The translations under genes and the position numbers were made by a program. 15,147 nt of DNA from Byssochlamys sp. IMV 00236 (lineage: Eukaryota > Ascomycota > Eurotiomycetes > Eurotiales > Thermoascaceae), in the NCBI GenBank assembly GCA_001931875.2, contig MSJH02000116.1, positions 1-15,147 on the forward strand. Reading direction: 5' to 3'. The notes below the pieces were generated by a model. The model was not told the DNA's origin. It worked only from the letters and a program-made list of their open reading frames with translations, and searched no databases. The first letter of the stretch is position 1. Each line of letters begins with the position of its first letter. This document shows, piece after piece, positions 8,292 to 15,147 of this stretch.

Positions 8292-8633
8292 AAGGATGTA
8301 AAGTCGTCTATGGTAACAGCTTCCCTTGTAGAGTTAGTGTCGGCGTTGATAGATTCGTGGAATAAGTCATCCATGTTGTCCATGGTGACATTGTCAGATT
8401 GGAGGATGTCGGCAGCTTGGTCGAATACTTGTAAAAGTGTTTTACTGATTCATACTTTAGAGTAGAAGAATCAAGCAACAGCATACTTGATGGAGGCGCG
8501 GATGTAATTCAGGGCGCTTGCCATACGGTCACTGTGATGCATGAGGGCGAAGGCATTTTGTTCGGTCCGAACGACATAATTTATTGGATCAACTGTATAC
8601 CACTGTGAATAAAAGACCTACGTCAACGACACC
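8288..8633 (-). pseudogene. LINE ORF1 C-terminal remnant
   Basis: The frame ends in TGA (8290-8288) and can be followed back to about 8633, with in-frame stops at 8452-8450 (TGA), 8473-8471 (TGA) and 8620-8618 (TAG). Protein-like blocks include WYTVDPINYVVRTEQNAFAL, ALNYIRASI, LLQVFDQAADILQSDN and an acidic tail ending TIDDFTSL. I do not recognise a domain, and no CCHC knuckle is in this part. Its assignment to ORF1 rests on the ATGA junction with ORF2. It could instead be an unrelated gene tail that the LINE happens to abut, though the shared decay pattern argues for one element. Confidence 0.55.
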
Positions 8634-8784
8634 TTTTGTGTTTACGTTATAGATCACAGATATGGTATCTTAAGTGTATGACGCTAACAGGAACATAATT
8701 GTAATGCGTCAACATGAAATCAGCATGACGTTACATTTTCCTTTTTAAGTAATTTCTCAATAGCAGCGCATGAATTCTAATCAT

Positions 8785-8792
8785 TATAAATA
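8785..8792 (+). promoter_or_regulatory. TATA box of the CsbD-like gene
   Basis: TATAAATA ends 58 nt before the ATG at 8851 and is followed by a T/C-rich leader. It decides the start: the in-frame ATG at 8770 lies upstream of the box and is unlikely to be transcribed. Confidence 0.6.
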
Positions 8793-8850
8793 TGGTGCCT
8801 TTTTTCTTCTTGTCATATTTATTCTCTATTCATATTTTCTATTATACAAC

Positions 8851-9153
8851 ATGTCCTCATCTGCTCCCTCAAAGTCTGAAGCCAAGAAAGATCAATTTGT
8901 TGGCAATGTCAAGGAAACTGTTGGCAACGCTGTCGGTAACGAATCTCTTGAAAGTAAGGGTCAAGCCCAAAACACCTCTGGAAAAGTCCAAGAAACTGCT
9001 GCAAACATAACTGGATACGTCCAAGGTATGGTCAATCAAGCAAGTGGTGCTGTTATGGGTGCTGTTAATTCTTTGACTGGTAATACCACTGATGAAGCTT
9101 CCAACAAGGTTACTGAAAAGAAGGGTGAAGCTCAAAAGGAGTTTAATAAATAA
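8851..9153 (+). CDS. CsbD-like stress protein
   Basis: This intronless gene encodes 100 aa. The sequence is hydrophilic, rich in Lys, Glu, Asn and Ala, with the CsbD pattern of repeated KGKxxE-like steps: KKDQFVGNVKETVGNAVGN, SKGQAQNTSGKVQETAANIT and later a VTEKKGEAQKEF tail. The middle (about 52-76) is Gly/Ala/Val-rich. CsbD proteins are small general-stress proteins in bacteria. Fungal relatives are often named mismatched base pair and cruciform DNA recognition proteins, after the Ustilago Hmp1, but the molecular role is not settled. I start at 8851, not at the in-frame ATG at 8770, because a TATA box lies between them and the extra 27 residues are an unrelated hydrophobic stretch. It is convergent with the carrier gene downstream. 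Confidence 0.92.
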   Translation: MSSSAPSKSEAKKDQFVGNVKETVGNAVGNESLESKGQAQNTSGKVQETAANITGYVQGMVNQASGAVMGAVNSLTGNTTDEASNKVTEKKGEAQKEFNK

Positions 9154-9436
9154 GCCCCAATTGTACTTGTAAATAGTAGTAGTCATAATAAACTGTGATA
9201 TTTTTTAAACGAGAGGATTTTATTGTGTATTTTATTTACATTTTATATAAAACTCTAACAAATGACAGATTGACCAAAAAGAAAACTACGCTAAAATAAT
9301 AGTAAAAAACTAGAGGATATCCCTAAGGAAATTTATGATCTAAAAAAGAAAAAGAAGAGAGACATTTTGTTGGTATATGTATAAAATAAAGAAAGAAATT
9401 ACATGTATATAGAATAAATAAGGGAGAAGGGAAGCA
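9154..9436. terminator. Convergent 3' region between the CsbD-like and carrier genes
   Basis: AATAAA at 9187-9192 lies 33 nt after the CsbD stop. On the minus strand AATAAA-type hexamers occur at 9224-9219 and 9236-9231, about 200 nt beyond the carrier stop, so the two transcripts may end close together or overlap. No gene is seen in this interval. Confidence 0.45.
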
Positions 9437-11135
9437 TCAGGAAATACCAAGTGTTCTTTTACTAAACTCATATACAGCATAGCTAATACTAACAGAAGGC
9501 ACAACCTTGAATAGCGTTGGTCCCAATCCTTTATAAAATCCTCTCACTCCATCAGCTTGAAACGTCTTTTTGGCTGCATCCCAAGCAGACGTATATCTAT
9601 ATGGATGTGCTGGTGTACCTTGTGCTTGAAGTCTATATATAGTGATGAATATCGAATCTACTATTCATACAGCGGAACTTACCTTGTTCTAATCATATTC
9701 AAAGGATATACACTTGTGGCACCAATAGATCCACTTACCATACCACACGCCCAAAGAACGAGCACATTAGGGGGTTTACTCTTTCCTTGGTCATCCTTTT
9801 GAGAATTCATGTATTGTAGATAAGTCACCTTTAGCGTTTCATAGATTCCCATATCCAAGGCTTGATAAGGAAACACACCCATCAGACTCACAGCTAATCC
9901 TGGCCAAAATCCTCTTAGACCGTGTGCCTTATAAAGTGATCTTGCAGTATTTATAATCATAGACTGTTGCTTGGACCTATAAGCCGCACTGCAGTGATGG
10001 TGATGTCTTTTCTCGTGTATAGCATTCGATGACATAATTCTTGTTTTTAAAGTTTCTAAAGGATAAATACAAAACTGAGCGCACAGACCTGCTACACCGC
10101 CAGCCACAAAGCGAGCACCAACAGGGATATCATTCTTATCTTCCGAGTTTGTCAGTTCAGCAAGAACTGATTTAGCTGTTTCAAACACATAAAATTTGAT
10201 GGCTGATTCAGGAACAATCTTGATCACGTTTAATCCGTTGCCAACAAAGAAGGCACGAAATCCGCCACCTTGATGATAAATGTTCTTTAAACCGTTCAAT
10301 ATGGCCGATTGCTTCATTATTCCTGTTGCTGCTGTTGTTGTATGAACTGGGTTATATGCGGTCTGAGTGATTAGGTAGACCTTTAATCTGTCAAATGGTG
10401 CTGTGCATGTTCTTGAGACAGCACCAGCAATTCCACCAGCAGCTAAATATTTGTAAGCATTGATGGCAGCTTCATCTGTATGAGGTATAACCACTTCAGC
10501 ATCATGGGTGATCTGGGTTGATGTTTGATAGTATTGATATACTTCAGTTAGTGTTGTTTCTCTAGGTAATAACTATAGGGACGATTAATACAGTGACAGG
10601 ATGTTATCTTTATCATTTACTAGTAGAAAATCTCTCCAGTCTTGAAAGTCAATATAACCATTACCCTCTATTTAATAGATTAAGTATGTATATGCAAACA
10701 TATTATGTACACATAGTTCAACTTACCAGTATCAATACATTGTATGAAATTGGTGATATCATCATTCGTAACGTGAATCCCAGCAGCCTTTAGAGCATTT
10801 TCCAAATCTTTAGGACGTAGCTTGAAGTCACTCGATTGATTAATCTCTGAGAATAATTCCCAAAGTTCCTTTTCCTTTTCTAATACATAGTTTCTAAACT
10901 CTTGATAATAGATCACTCCATCATGCGCCGTATCACACTTTGCTAGTAAATCGGTGACATATCGTGTATGTGCTGGTAAGTGAGTAAGTTTTAAAAATCC
11001 TCCTAAAACGTCATCAGCATCCAAGTATCCTCTTTTTTTACAGTCCAATGACTCAAATAAACTTTTTATTCGAGCTTCTCTTTCACTTGCTTTTTCATCG
11101 TAATAAGGATGTGGTGAACCAGGAACTGACTTCAT
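9437..11135 (-). CDS. SAL1: Calcium-regulated mitochondrial carrier, SCaMC / ATP-Mg-Pi type (four exons)
   Basis: Exons are 11135-10727, 10667-10621, 10572-9683 and 9632-9437, with introns of 59, 48 and 50 nt. The product is 513 aa, close to the usual size for the family. The N-terminal half is an EF-hand module. Loops at D68-E79 (DTAHDGVIYYQE) and D135-D146 (DTEGNGYIDFQD) look able to bind calcium, while those near 31-42 and 99-110 are degenerate. From about 190 there are three mitochondrial carrier repeats with signatures PFDRLK (211-216), PLETLK (323-328) and PLNMIR (442-447). Family members exchange ATP-Mg or ADP for phosphate across the inner membrane when cytosolic calcium rises. The symbol is by family resemblance to yeast Sal1. 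An unusual RHHHHC stretch sits between repeat-2 segments (about residue 341), and Asn replaces the acidic residue of the third signature. The leader is CT-rich. Confidence 0.96.
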
Positions 11136-11450
11136 TTGTTAATTCATAAAGCAACTATAAAGAAAGAAAGAAAGAAAAAAGAGAGAAAAAAGAGAGCAGA
11201 TAAAGGACGGTGGTTGTTAATGATTGAAAGTCAATGTAAGAAAAAAAAGAAAAGAAAAAAAAAAATAGTAGATTTCCTTAATTGTTAATGAGAGAAAATT
11301 CAGACAGACAGTGAGAAAGAGGCTAAAGCAAGGGTTGAGGATTGAATGACCGACCGGTGCTTTCGAACATTCACCTGTCATTTATGGAAAAGGCTCTCTG
11401 CGTGCAAAAAAAATAAAAGAAGTAAAAGAAATGACTAATAAATCAGTTAT
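11136..11450. promoter_or_regulatory. Upstream region of the carrier gene with polypurine tracts
   Basis: Plus-strand A/G-only runs (AAAGAAAGAAAG type at about 11159-11198, and about 11238-11265) read as CT-rich leader and promoter sequence for the minus-strand carrier gene. I see no gene. Confidence 0.4.
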
Positions 11451-12111
11451 GTGTTATTTATATGCTCTCTTCTCTCAAAAATACCAAGCTCTTTTTATGT
11501 ACTATTACATGCCAGCTTTTTTTTTTCCTACTTGCAAACTCAATCATGTCGTTCCTCCATCTTTTCCTGGGCTATTTCTCTCCACAGGCTGAGAGTCTGC
11601 TTTTGCTTAAGGAAAAGAATACAGCGAGTTTCTCATGGAGTTATAAACAGTATGCTGGGTGCTGCATTATATTCTCAGTTACTTCAGCAACAGCAGCAAA
11701 AGGATTAAACATCAATAAAATGAATAACCAGCCTTTACGTGTTTCTCAGTCAAAATGCGTCTACGACCTTTTTTTTTCAAAGACGTTATCAGGACGCTCC
11801 TCCTACTGTTTAATACATCTCTGTATTATACAAACGTGAATATCTCAGTTATTTCGCTGCAGACGAAGTTTTCGTACACTTTTCAGTCGTCTGTTTGAAA
11901 GAACCTAGTCTTGAAGAGTGTAGGATGCATAAGCACGTTTTTCTGTCACCTATCTCATACGGGAATCCTCTTCTTTGGGCCCTGTCTATTTGCATCGCAT
12001 TAGTCTGAAAAGATCTCTCAAAGGGCATTCTCTTTGCAAATACTATGATTATAGACTTTATCAGCCATGACATATCGTTGTGCAAGCTATTCATAATTTT
12101 TACTGTGCTTC
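11451..12111. other. Weak ORFs, no confident gene
   Basis: Two overlapping plus-strand frames lie within 11451-11839: one starts with an ATG at 11462 and has a hydrophobic N-terminus, the other ends in a QQQQQKD tail at 11708. A minus-strand frame from the ATG at 12094 to 11849 contains AMQIDRAQRRGFPYEIGD and a Ser/Lys tail. Each looks only moderately protein-like and none is recognised. A plus-strand intron from the CTCCACAG acceptor region near 11587 is conceivable, but no full gene model results. Confidence 0.2.
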
Positions 12112-12127
12112 CACTCTCAATTTACCG

Positions 12128-12238
12128 AGTGTTTGAAAACACTGCCTGCTTTTTTGAATAACCTTGGACACTTGTGTGAAGTTAAATTGCCCAAAATAAT
12201 AAACCTAATTTGGCCAACTGTTTGAAGCTAATATGTCC
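12128..12238. repeat. Hairpin and paired direct repeats beside a transposase relic
   Basis: AGTGTTT-GA-AAACACT (12128-12143) is a perfect 7-bp inverted repeat. Two 29-bp direct repeats follow, 12164-12192 and 12210-12238, matching at about 21 of 29 positions (shared core TTGG.CA..TGT.TGAAG.TAA). They lie just beyond the C-terminal end of the minus-strand Tc1-like relic, where the element's terminal region should be. They are probably remains of its subterminal repeats. Confidence 0.45.
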
Positions 12239-12580
12239 AGCATTTCGAAAATAAATTGTCCACTTTAAGAAAATAATTTGACAAAGGTTCTTTATTCACG
12301 CATTTAGGGAACACATCAATCGAGTGCTGGATGAAATTTTGTATGTGTTCAACAGGAACATCCTCGCTGCCTTCAATTACTCTTGAAGAAAGGGTTTCTG
12401 CATCTATCAATTCACTTCTTCTGATCCGGTTCTTCGGCACTTTCCAAAACATCTCGATAGAATCGAGTTCAAGCGAATAAGGGGAATGTATAATGGTATA
12501 TAACCCCTCTCTCAGATGATAGGGCCAACAGCGTCAGAAGAATAGATTGGCGCACTATTCATAGGTATAACTATCTCCTA
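12228..12580 (-). pseudogene. Tc1/mariner-like transposase relic (C-terminal part)
   Basis: Read on the minus strand from about 12580, the pieces follow the C-terminal order of a DDE_3-type transposase. First comes MNSAPIYSSDAVGPII (ATG at 12562), aligned with the MDNAPIH block. Then ERGYIPLYIP, then PYSLELDSIEMFWKV for the PPYSPELNPIE block with the third acidic residue, then a helical tail (SRVIEGSEDVPVEHIQNFI) to a stop at 12228. A TGA lies at 12514-12512, and the frame shifts by one between ERGYIP and PYSLEL (about 12480-12490). The second catalytic Asp is replaced (MDNA to MNSA). The N-terminal half is not recognisable upstream, so this is a truncated, dead copy. It differs in sequence from the transposase at 14247. 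Confidence 0.75.
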
Positions 12581-12859
12581 TCAATGTTCTCTCAAGAAAC
12601 AAAAGATCCGAGTCTATCCATCACAATTGTATTCTTGGCATCCAGTTTACTGTCATGGAGATGACAGGTTGTCGCCAAGAAAACACCAACATCAGAGATG
12701 GTTATGCCTCATTCATAACCGCAAGAAATCATGAATGGAAGAAAAGCAGACGAATCAAATTAGGAAAACAAAGTGGTCGGAGGGGCGAAGTCTAATTGTC
12801 TTTAAAAACCGCAAAAGCAGGCCGCAGGTCTAATGCATTTTTTTTTTCTTTAAACCAAA
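12581..12859. other. Non-coding gap between the relic and the next gene
   Basis: This probably includes unrecognisable remains of the minus-strand transposase. One small hairpin, CTGTCAT-GGAG-ATGACAG (12650-12667), is visible. The right part would be the promoter of the plus-strand gene. Confidence 0.4.
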
Positions 12860-12939
12860 ATGAATAAATAGGTACTCTTCAATTTACTAACGTGTCTCTA
12901 CTAGTACTCATTAACCTTCTTTATATATACTTGGCTTAG

Positions 12940-13861
12940 AACGAAAAAAAATACTTGCAAAGCTTAGAAAATAGAACTTTCCAAGAAGCGGTATTTAGTA
13001 ACCTCACAACAACAAATTTCCTTGAACAAGTTAACAAAAAGAAAGCATTATCTTCCAATTCAGCTGCATCCTCTGCAGAGGAGCCTACTGAGGAAATCAA
13101 TAAAAGGATAGAAGAAATCGAACAGGTAAACATATTTTATAAATATTATTTTTCAATGCAAACTAAAATTATGATATTTTTATAGTATGTTGGTGAAAAC
13201 AACATGGAAATAAACAACAATGAGTTGTCGGTGGGAACAATTATTAAGCGTGAAGCGATGAAGAAGCAAACGAACTACAAGTCATTACCTCCTTCTGACA
13301 TTGCACTCGTAGAGTAAGTTTAAACAGCTGACTTTAACCACCAAAAATAATACTGATTTCTTTTTTTGACAAAGTTGTGGCTTGAATTGTATTCTTGATT
13401 TAACGCATGGATCTTTGACCAGACAACATATGCTATTCTCAAAAGATGATGGCTTGGTTGAATCTAGACCGGCATTACGCAAAATCGATAGAATATTCAA
13501 GGTGTGTATCAAGCACAAACATTTAGTTATACTAAATGTATAACAAACATTATTATAGAACCCTCAGGACATGGAAGAATGCTATTGGAAAGCGAAAGAA
13601 TATCAGCGAAAGGCGTCCAAATTTAATGAAAAAATAGGGTATGAAATGGTAAGCGTTATGTAAGTTTATATTATTATAAAAACCATTACTTGAATGATTG
13701 ACAACCTATTTTTTAGCATTGATAAGATGATTAAACATAACTCAATATTCACCCTTTCGAAGCCAACCCCATCAGAAGCAGACATCATGATAAAAATTTG
13801 GGCCAATATACTTGAAGCTCTCTTTTACAACACTGGAATATACAGTAGTTTGAAAAAATGA
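12940..13861 (+). CDS. Uncharacterised Mucorales-type family protein, start unresolved, C-terminus shortened (five exons)
   Basis: Exons are 12940-13125, 13186-13313, 13375-13501, 13559-13659 and 13717-13861. The four introns between them are 57-61 nt with good GT/AG sites, and one uses GTAAGT at 13660 rather than the nearer GTAAGC at 13649, which would bring a stop into frame. Together they give 228 codons. The N-terminus is Asn/Ser/Glu-rich and low in complexity. The middle is charged. The C-terminus, PSEADIMIKIWANILEALFY, resembles a SEADFVVKxW motif I recall from hypothetical proteins common in Mucorales. There the protein continues well past this point; here it stops four residues after TGIYSS. 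The first exon here opens after a TTAG acceptor, so an upstream start exon is needed. The only nearby ATG (12860) is followed by a stop at codon 4. It may be a recent pseudogene. Confidence 0.6.
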
Positions 13862-13870
13862 TGCAACCTT

Positions 13871-13881
13871 GGTTCGATTCC
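13871..13881 (+). other. tRNA B-box-like motif
   Basis: GGTTCGATTCC matches the internal B-box of RNA polymerase III genes, and the following CCACTTGGTCCCACA resembles a tRNA 3' end. The T-stem would have two mismatches, and no acceptor partner or A-box is seen upstream, so it is not a working tRNA gene. It starts 10 nt after the stop of the shortened gene at 13861. Confidence 0.35.
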
Positions 13882-14018
13882 CACTTGGTCCCACATTATC
13901 TTCCGTAAGCTAAATTGTTTTTCTTAAGTTATTAAAGCAAGAATATATAACCTCCTGTGTGCACATCAGAGCAAAAAAAGGGAGCTATAGAAGAGTACAT
14001 TCTTTCCGGAAAGTAAGT

Positions 14019-14132
14019 TCGCCCAGGGCGAGAACAAAATTCAGGTTGTACAAAGCATAAATTCGTGCTGATGGAAAATCATTTCACCTGGTGATGAAAG
14101 CAAAATTCGTTGTTGCACGAAATGTAAATTCG
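14019..14132 (+). repeat. Subterminal direct repeats with palindromic cores
   Basis: Unit 1 (14019-14065) starts TCGCCCAGGGCGA and unit 2 (14084-14132) starts TCACCTGGTGA. Both continue with an AAAATTC block, a GTTGnACnAA block and a final TAAATTCG. Paired repeats inside each terminus are known as transposase-binding sites in IR/DR-type Tc1 elements such as Sleeping Beauty. The same use here is inferred. Confidence 0.7.
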
Positions 14133-14200
14133 TCTTGGTTGACAAATCAGATGCCTTGTTGTCAAGAATATTTTGTACGACAAGCCTTGGCAACTTCAGA

Positions 14201-14208
14201 TATAAAAG
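14201..14208 (+). promoter_or_regulatory. TATA box of the transposase gene
   Basis: TATAAAAG ends 38 nt before the ATG at 14247, inside the element. The element therefore carries its own promoter. Confidence 0.55.
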
Positions 14209-14246
14209 AACACACCAAATTTCTTTTTCACTAGAAATCACGGATT

Positions 14247-15147
14247 ATGAACATTCAACTCTTGTTTGAAAATGGGAAAGGTTCTGTCGTCGACGAGTAT
14301 GGCAGACCTGAACCAATGGATTATATTGTTGATGAGGAACAGTTTCGTCTTGAAACATTGAGCTCTCATACACAATATTTATTTCAACTGCCTCTGGAGA
14401 GCGAGAAAAGGATAAATGCAATGCAGGTAGAAAAGGAGGCAAAGCCTAATGGTGATGTCATTATGAGGGAAACTTCAGTGAAACGAAACTATACACGCTA
14501 TTCTGATCAGGACAAAGTGAGGTTCTTCAAGCTGTTGTTTGAGAGGTGTTTGAGAGGTTTTTGAGTGCGGCTGCTGCTGCAACGCAGCTTGGGATTCACG
14601 TTCGTACAGCACAAAAATGGGCTAAACAATATGAGAAGGATCCTGACAGTATCTTTGAAAAACGGAGAAAGACTGGCCGTCCACGTATTCTCCATGACGA
14701 ACACAAAAAAGCTATTCTCGAATGCATTGATGAGAATCCTTCCATCGTCCTAGACGAAGTAATGAAGAAGTTAAAGCAAATGTTTACCGAATTAAAAGTA
14801 TCTAAAACTACTTTGTTTGATTTTGTAAAACAACACTGCAATTTGTCTCTCAAGAAAGCTCGACTTCAACCCAAAGATCGGAATAGCGAAGAAAAGATTT
14901 AAGAGCGGTTGGATTGGATTCGTAAATGGGAAAAAACAGACATGGATTTTACGAGAAATTGTGTCTTTCTAGATGAATCTGCCTTTCATATTAGTTTAAA
15001 ACGTAGTATGGCATGGTCGAAGAAAGGTACACCGGCAGTGGTTACTGTTCCCAAAACACGAGCCACAACAACAACCATTTTAGGCGCGATTTCTGCTGAA
15101 GACCTAATTAAATGCAGCCTTAGACTTCCTCAGCCTCCATCGAATAA
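14247..15147 (+). pseudogene. Tc1/mariner (IS630 superfamily) transposase, frameshifted and with an internal stop; 3' end outside the window
   Basis: Translation starts at 14247 with an acidic N-terminal segment of about 80 residues that I cannot assign. A helix-turn-helix region follows: YTRYSDQDKVRFFKLLFER, then FLSAAAAATQLGIHVRTAQK, then a basic KRRKTGRPRIL stretch. The two halves are in different frames because an 11-bp unit is duplicated at 14537-14558. The second frame runs to a TAA at 14900-14902 and stays open afterwards in the same frame as ERLDWIRKW. It reaches FLDESAFH, whose Asp (14972-14974) is the first catalytic residue of the DDE/D triad, and then AWSKKGTPAV and TTTILGAIS. The second and third catalytic residues lie beyond the right edge. 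With a frameshift and a stop this copy cannot make a full enzyme, but the low number of lesions suggests recent activity. Confidence 0.9.

Larger units (their letters stand above)
7585..8633 (-). mobile_element. Decayed APE-type LINE (non-LTR retrotransposon) fragment
   Basis: Two adjacent degenerate frames on the minus strand give the order ORF1 tail, ORF2 endonuclease. ORF2 carries hallmark pieces of the endonuclease/exonuclease/phosphatase fold used by LINEs: GLPRHV near the start, the TETxLL block with the metal-binding Glu, a LPPSLDN stretch, and DFNARLG followed by INPWG. No reverse transcriptase is visible, so the copy is truncated on its 3' side. Six in-frame stops and at least one frameshift show it is dead. 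A ~210-bp insert interrupts it. The 5' limit near 8633 is only where the ORF1 frame is lost. It lies about 150 bp from the TATA box of the divergent CsbD-like gene. Confidence 0.8.
13998..15147 (+). mobile_element. Tc1/mariner-like transposon, left end and most of the element
   Basis: It begins after a TA dinucleotide (13996-13997), the standard target of this superfamily. The tip holds a 12-bp palindrome, CTTTCCGGAAAG (14002-14013). Two imperfect direct repeats of 47 and 49 bp follow (14019-14065 and 14084-14132), each opening with a palindrome and ending in TAAATTCG. A TATA box (14201-14208) and the transposase gene follow. The right end lies outside the window. The same terminal sequence occurs inverted at 80-197. 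Confidence 0.85.

Noticed and set aside
8145..8473. TGA read as tryptophan (alternative genetic code)
   Set aside because: The carrier gene in the same window ends in TGA and uses TGG for Trp. TAG stops and a frameshift also occur in the LINE.
8450..8493. A 42-nt intron (GTATGC...CAG) joining two coding pieces of a host gene on the minus strand
   Set aside because: It has good splice-like ends, but its length is a multiple of three and the same frame runs straight through with two TGA codons. Adjacent ORF2 shows the same kind of stops, so decay of a LINE ORF1 explains it better.
8770..8850. Upstream ATG extending the CsbD-like protein by 27 residues
   Set aside because: A TATA box (8785-8792) lies between the two ATGs, and the extension is an unrelated hydrophobic stretch.
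8869..9186. Antisense ORF across the CsbD-like gene
   Set aside because: It is a shadow of a well-recognised gene with no features of its own.
13820..13895. A functional tRNA gene
   Set aside because: Only the B-box and a 3'-like tail are present. There is no acceptor partner, A-box or anticodon arm, and the T-stem has mismatches.
14537..14565. Programmed frameshift in the transposase
   Set aside because: There is no slippery heptamer with a downstream structure; the exact 11-bp tandem duplication accounts for the shift.

Overview
The window looks like nuclear DNA from an early-diverging filamentous fungus, most likely Mucoromycota (Mucor/Rhizopus-like). The grounds are AT-rich DNA, genes broken by many 42-68 nt GT-AG introns, CT-rich leaders, AATAAA signals close to stop codons, and repeats of types common in that group (Tc1/mariner elements and an APE-type LINE). 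The lineage is an inference from style and recalled families; no marker gene is present.

Four host genes are well supported. (1) 1742-3048, minus: a two-exon gene for a 418-aa putative regulator whose C-terminal domain I recall as DUF7082. (2) 4492-5482, plus: a six-exon, 241-aa protein with two LIM domains, of the cysteine-rich-protein (CRP) type. (3) 8851-9153, plus: a 100-aa CsbD-like stress protein. (4) 9437-11135, minus: a four-exon, 513-aa calcium-regulated mitochondrial carrier (SCaMC/Sal1 type), convergent with the CsbD gene. A fifth locus (12940-13861, plus, five exons) encodes a 228-codon protein resembling a recalled Mucorales hypothetical family. It appears cut short at its C-terminus and has no clear start.

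The rest is largely a repeat graveyard. 7585-8633 (minus) is a decayed LINE: an ORF1 tail overlaps an ORF2 endonuclease domain by ATGA, and the endonuclease is interrupted by a ~210-bp insert flanked by a 5-bp direct repeat. 12228-12580 (minus) is a Tc1/mariner transposase relic. 13998 to the right edge is a younger Tc1/mariner element with a structured end (two direct repeats, palindromic cores) and a transposase gene broken by an 11-bp tandem duplication and a stop codon. A second end of the same family lies in the opposite orientation at ~80-197. A 51-bp inverted repeat pair (274-324 / 627-677) marks another possible small element.

The remaining stretches (952-1741, 3118-4491, 5513-7111, 7400-7584, 11136-12111) hold only weak ORFs or nothing I can name. 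The host genes look functionally unrelated (transcription, cytoskeleton/signalling, stress, mitochondrial nucleotide transport), as is usual in a eukaryotic chromosome. I see no multi-gene system here; the novelty is mainly in repeat architecture and decay.
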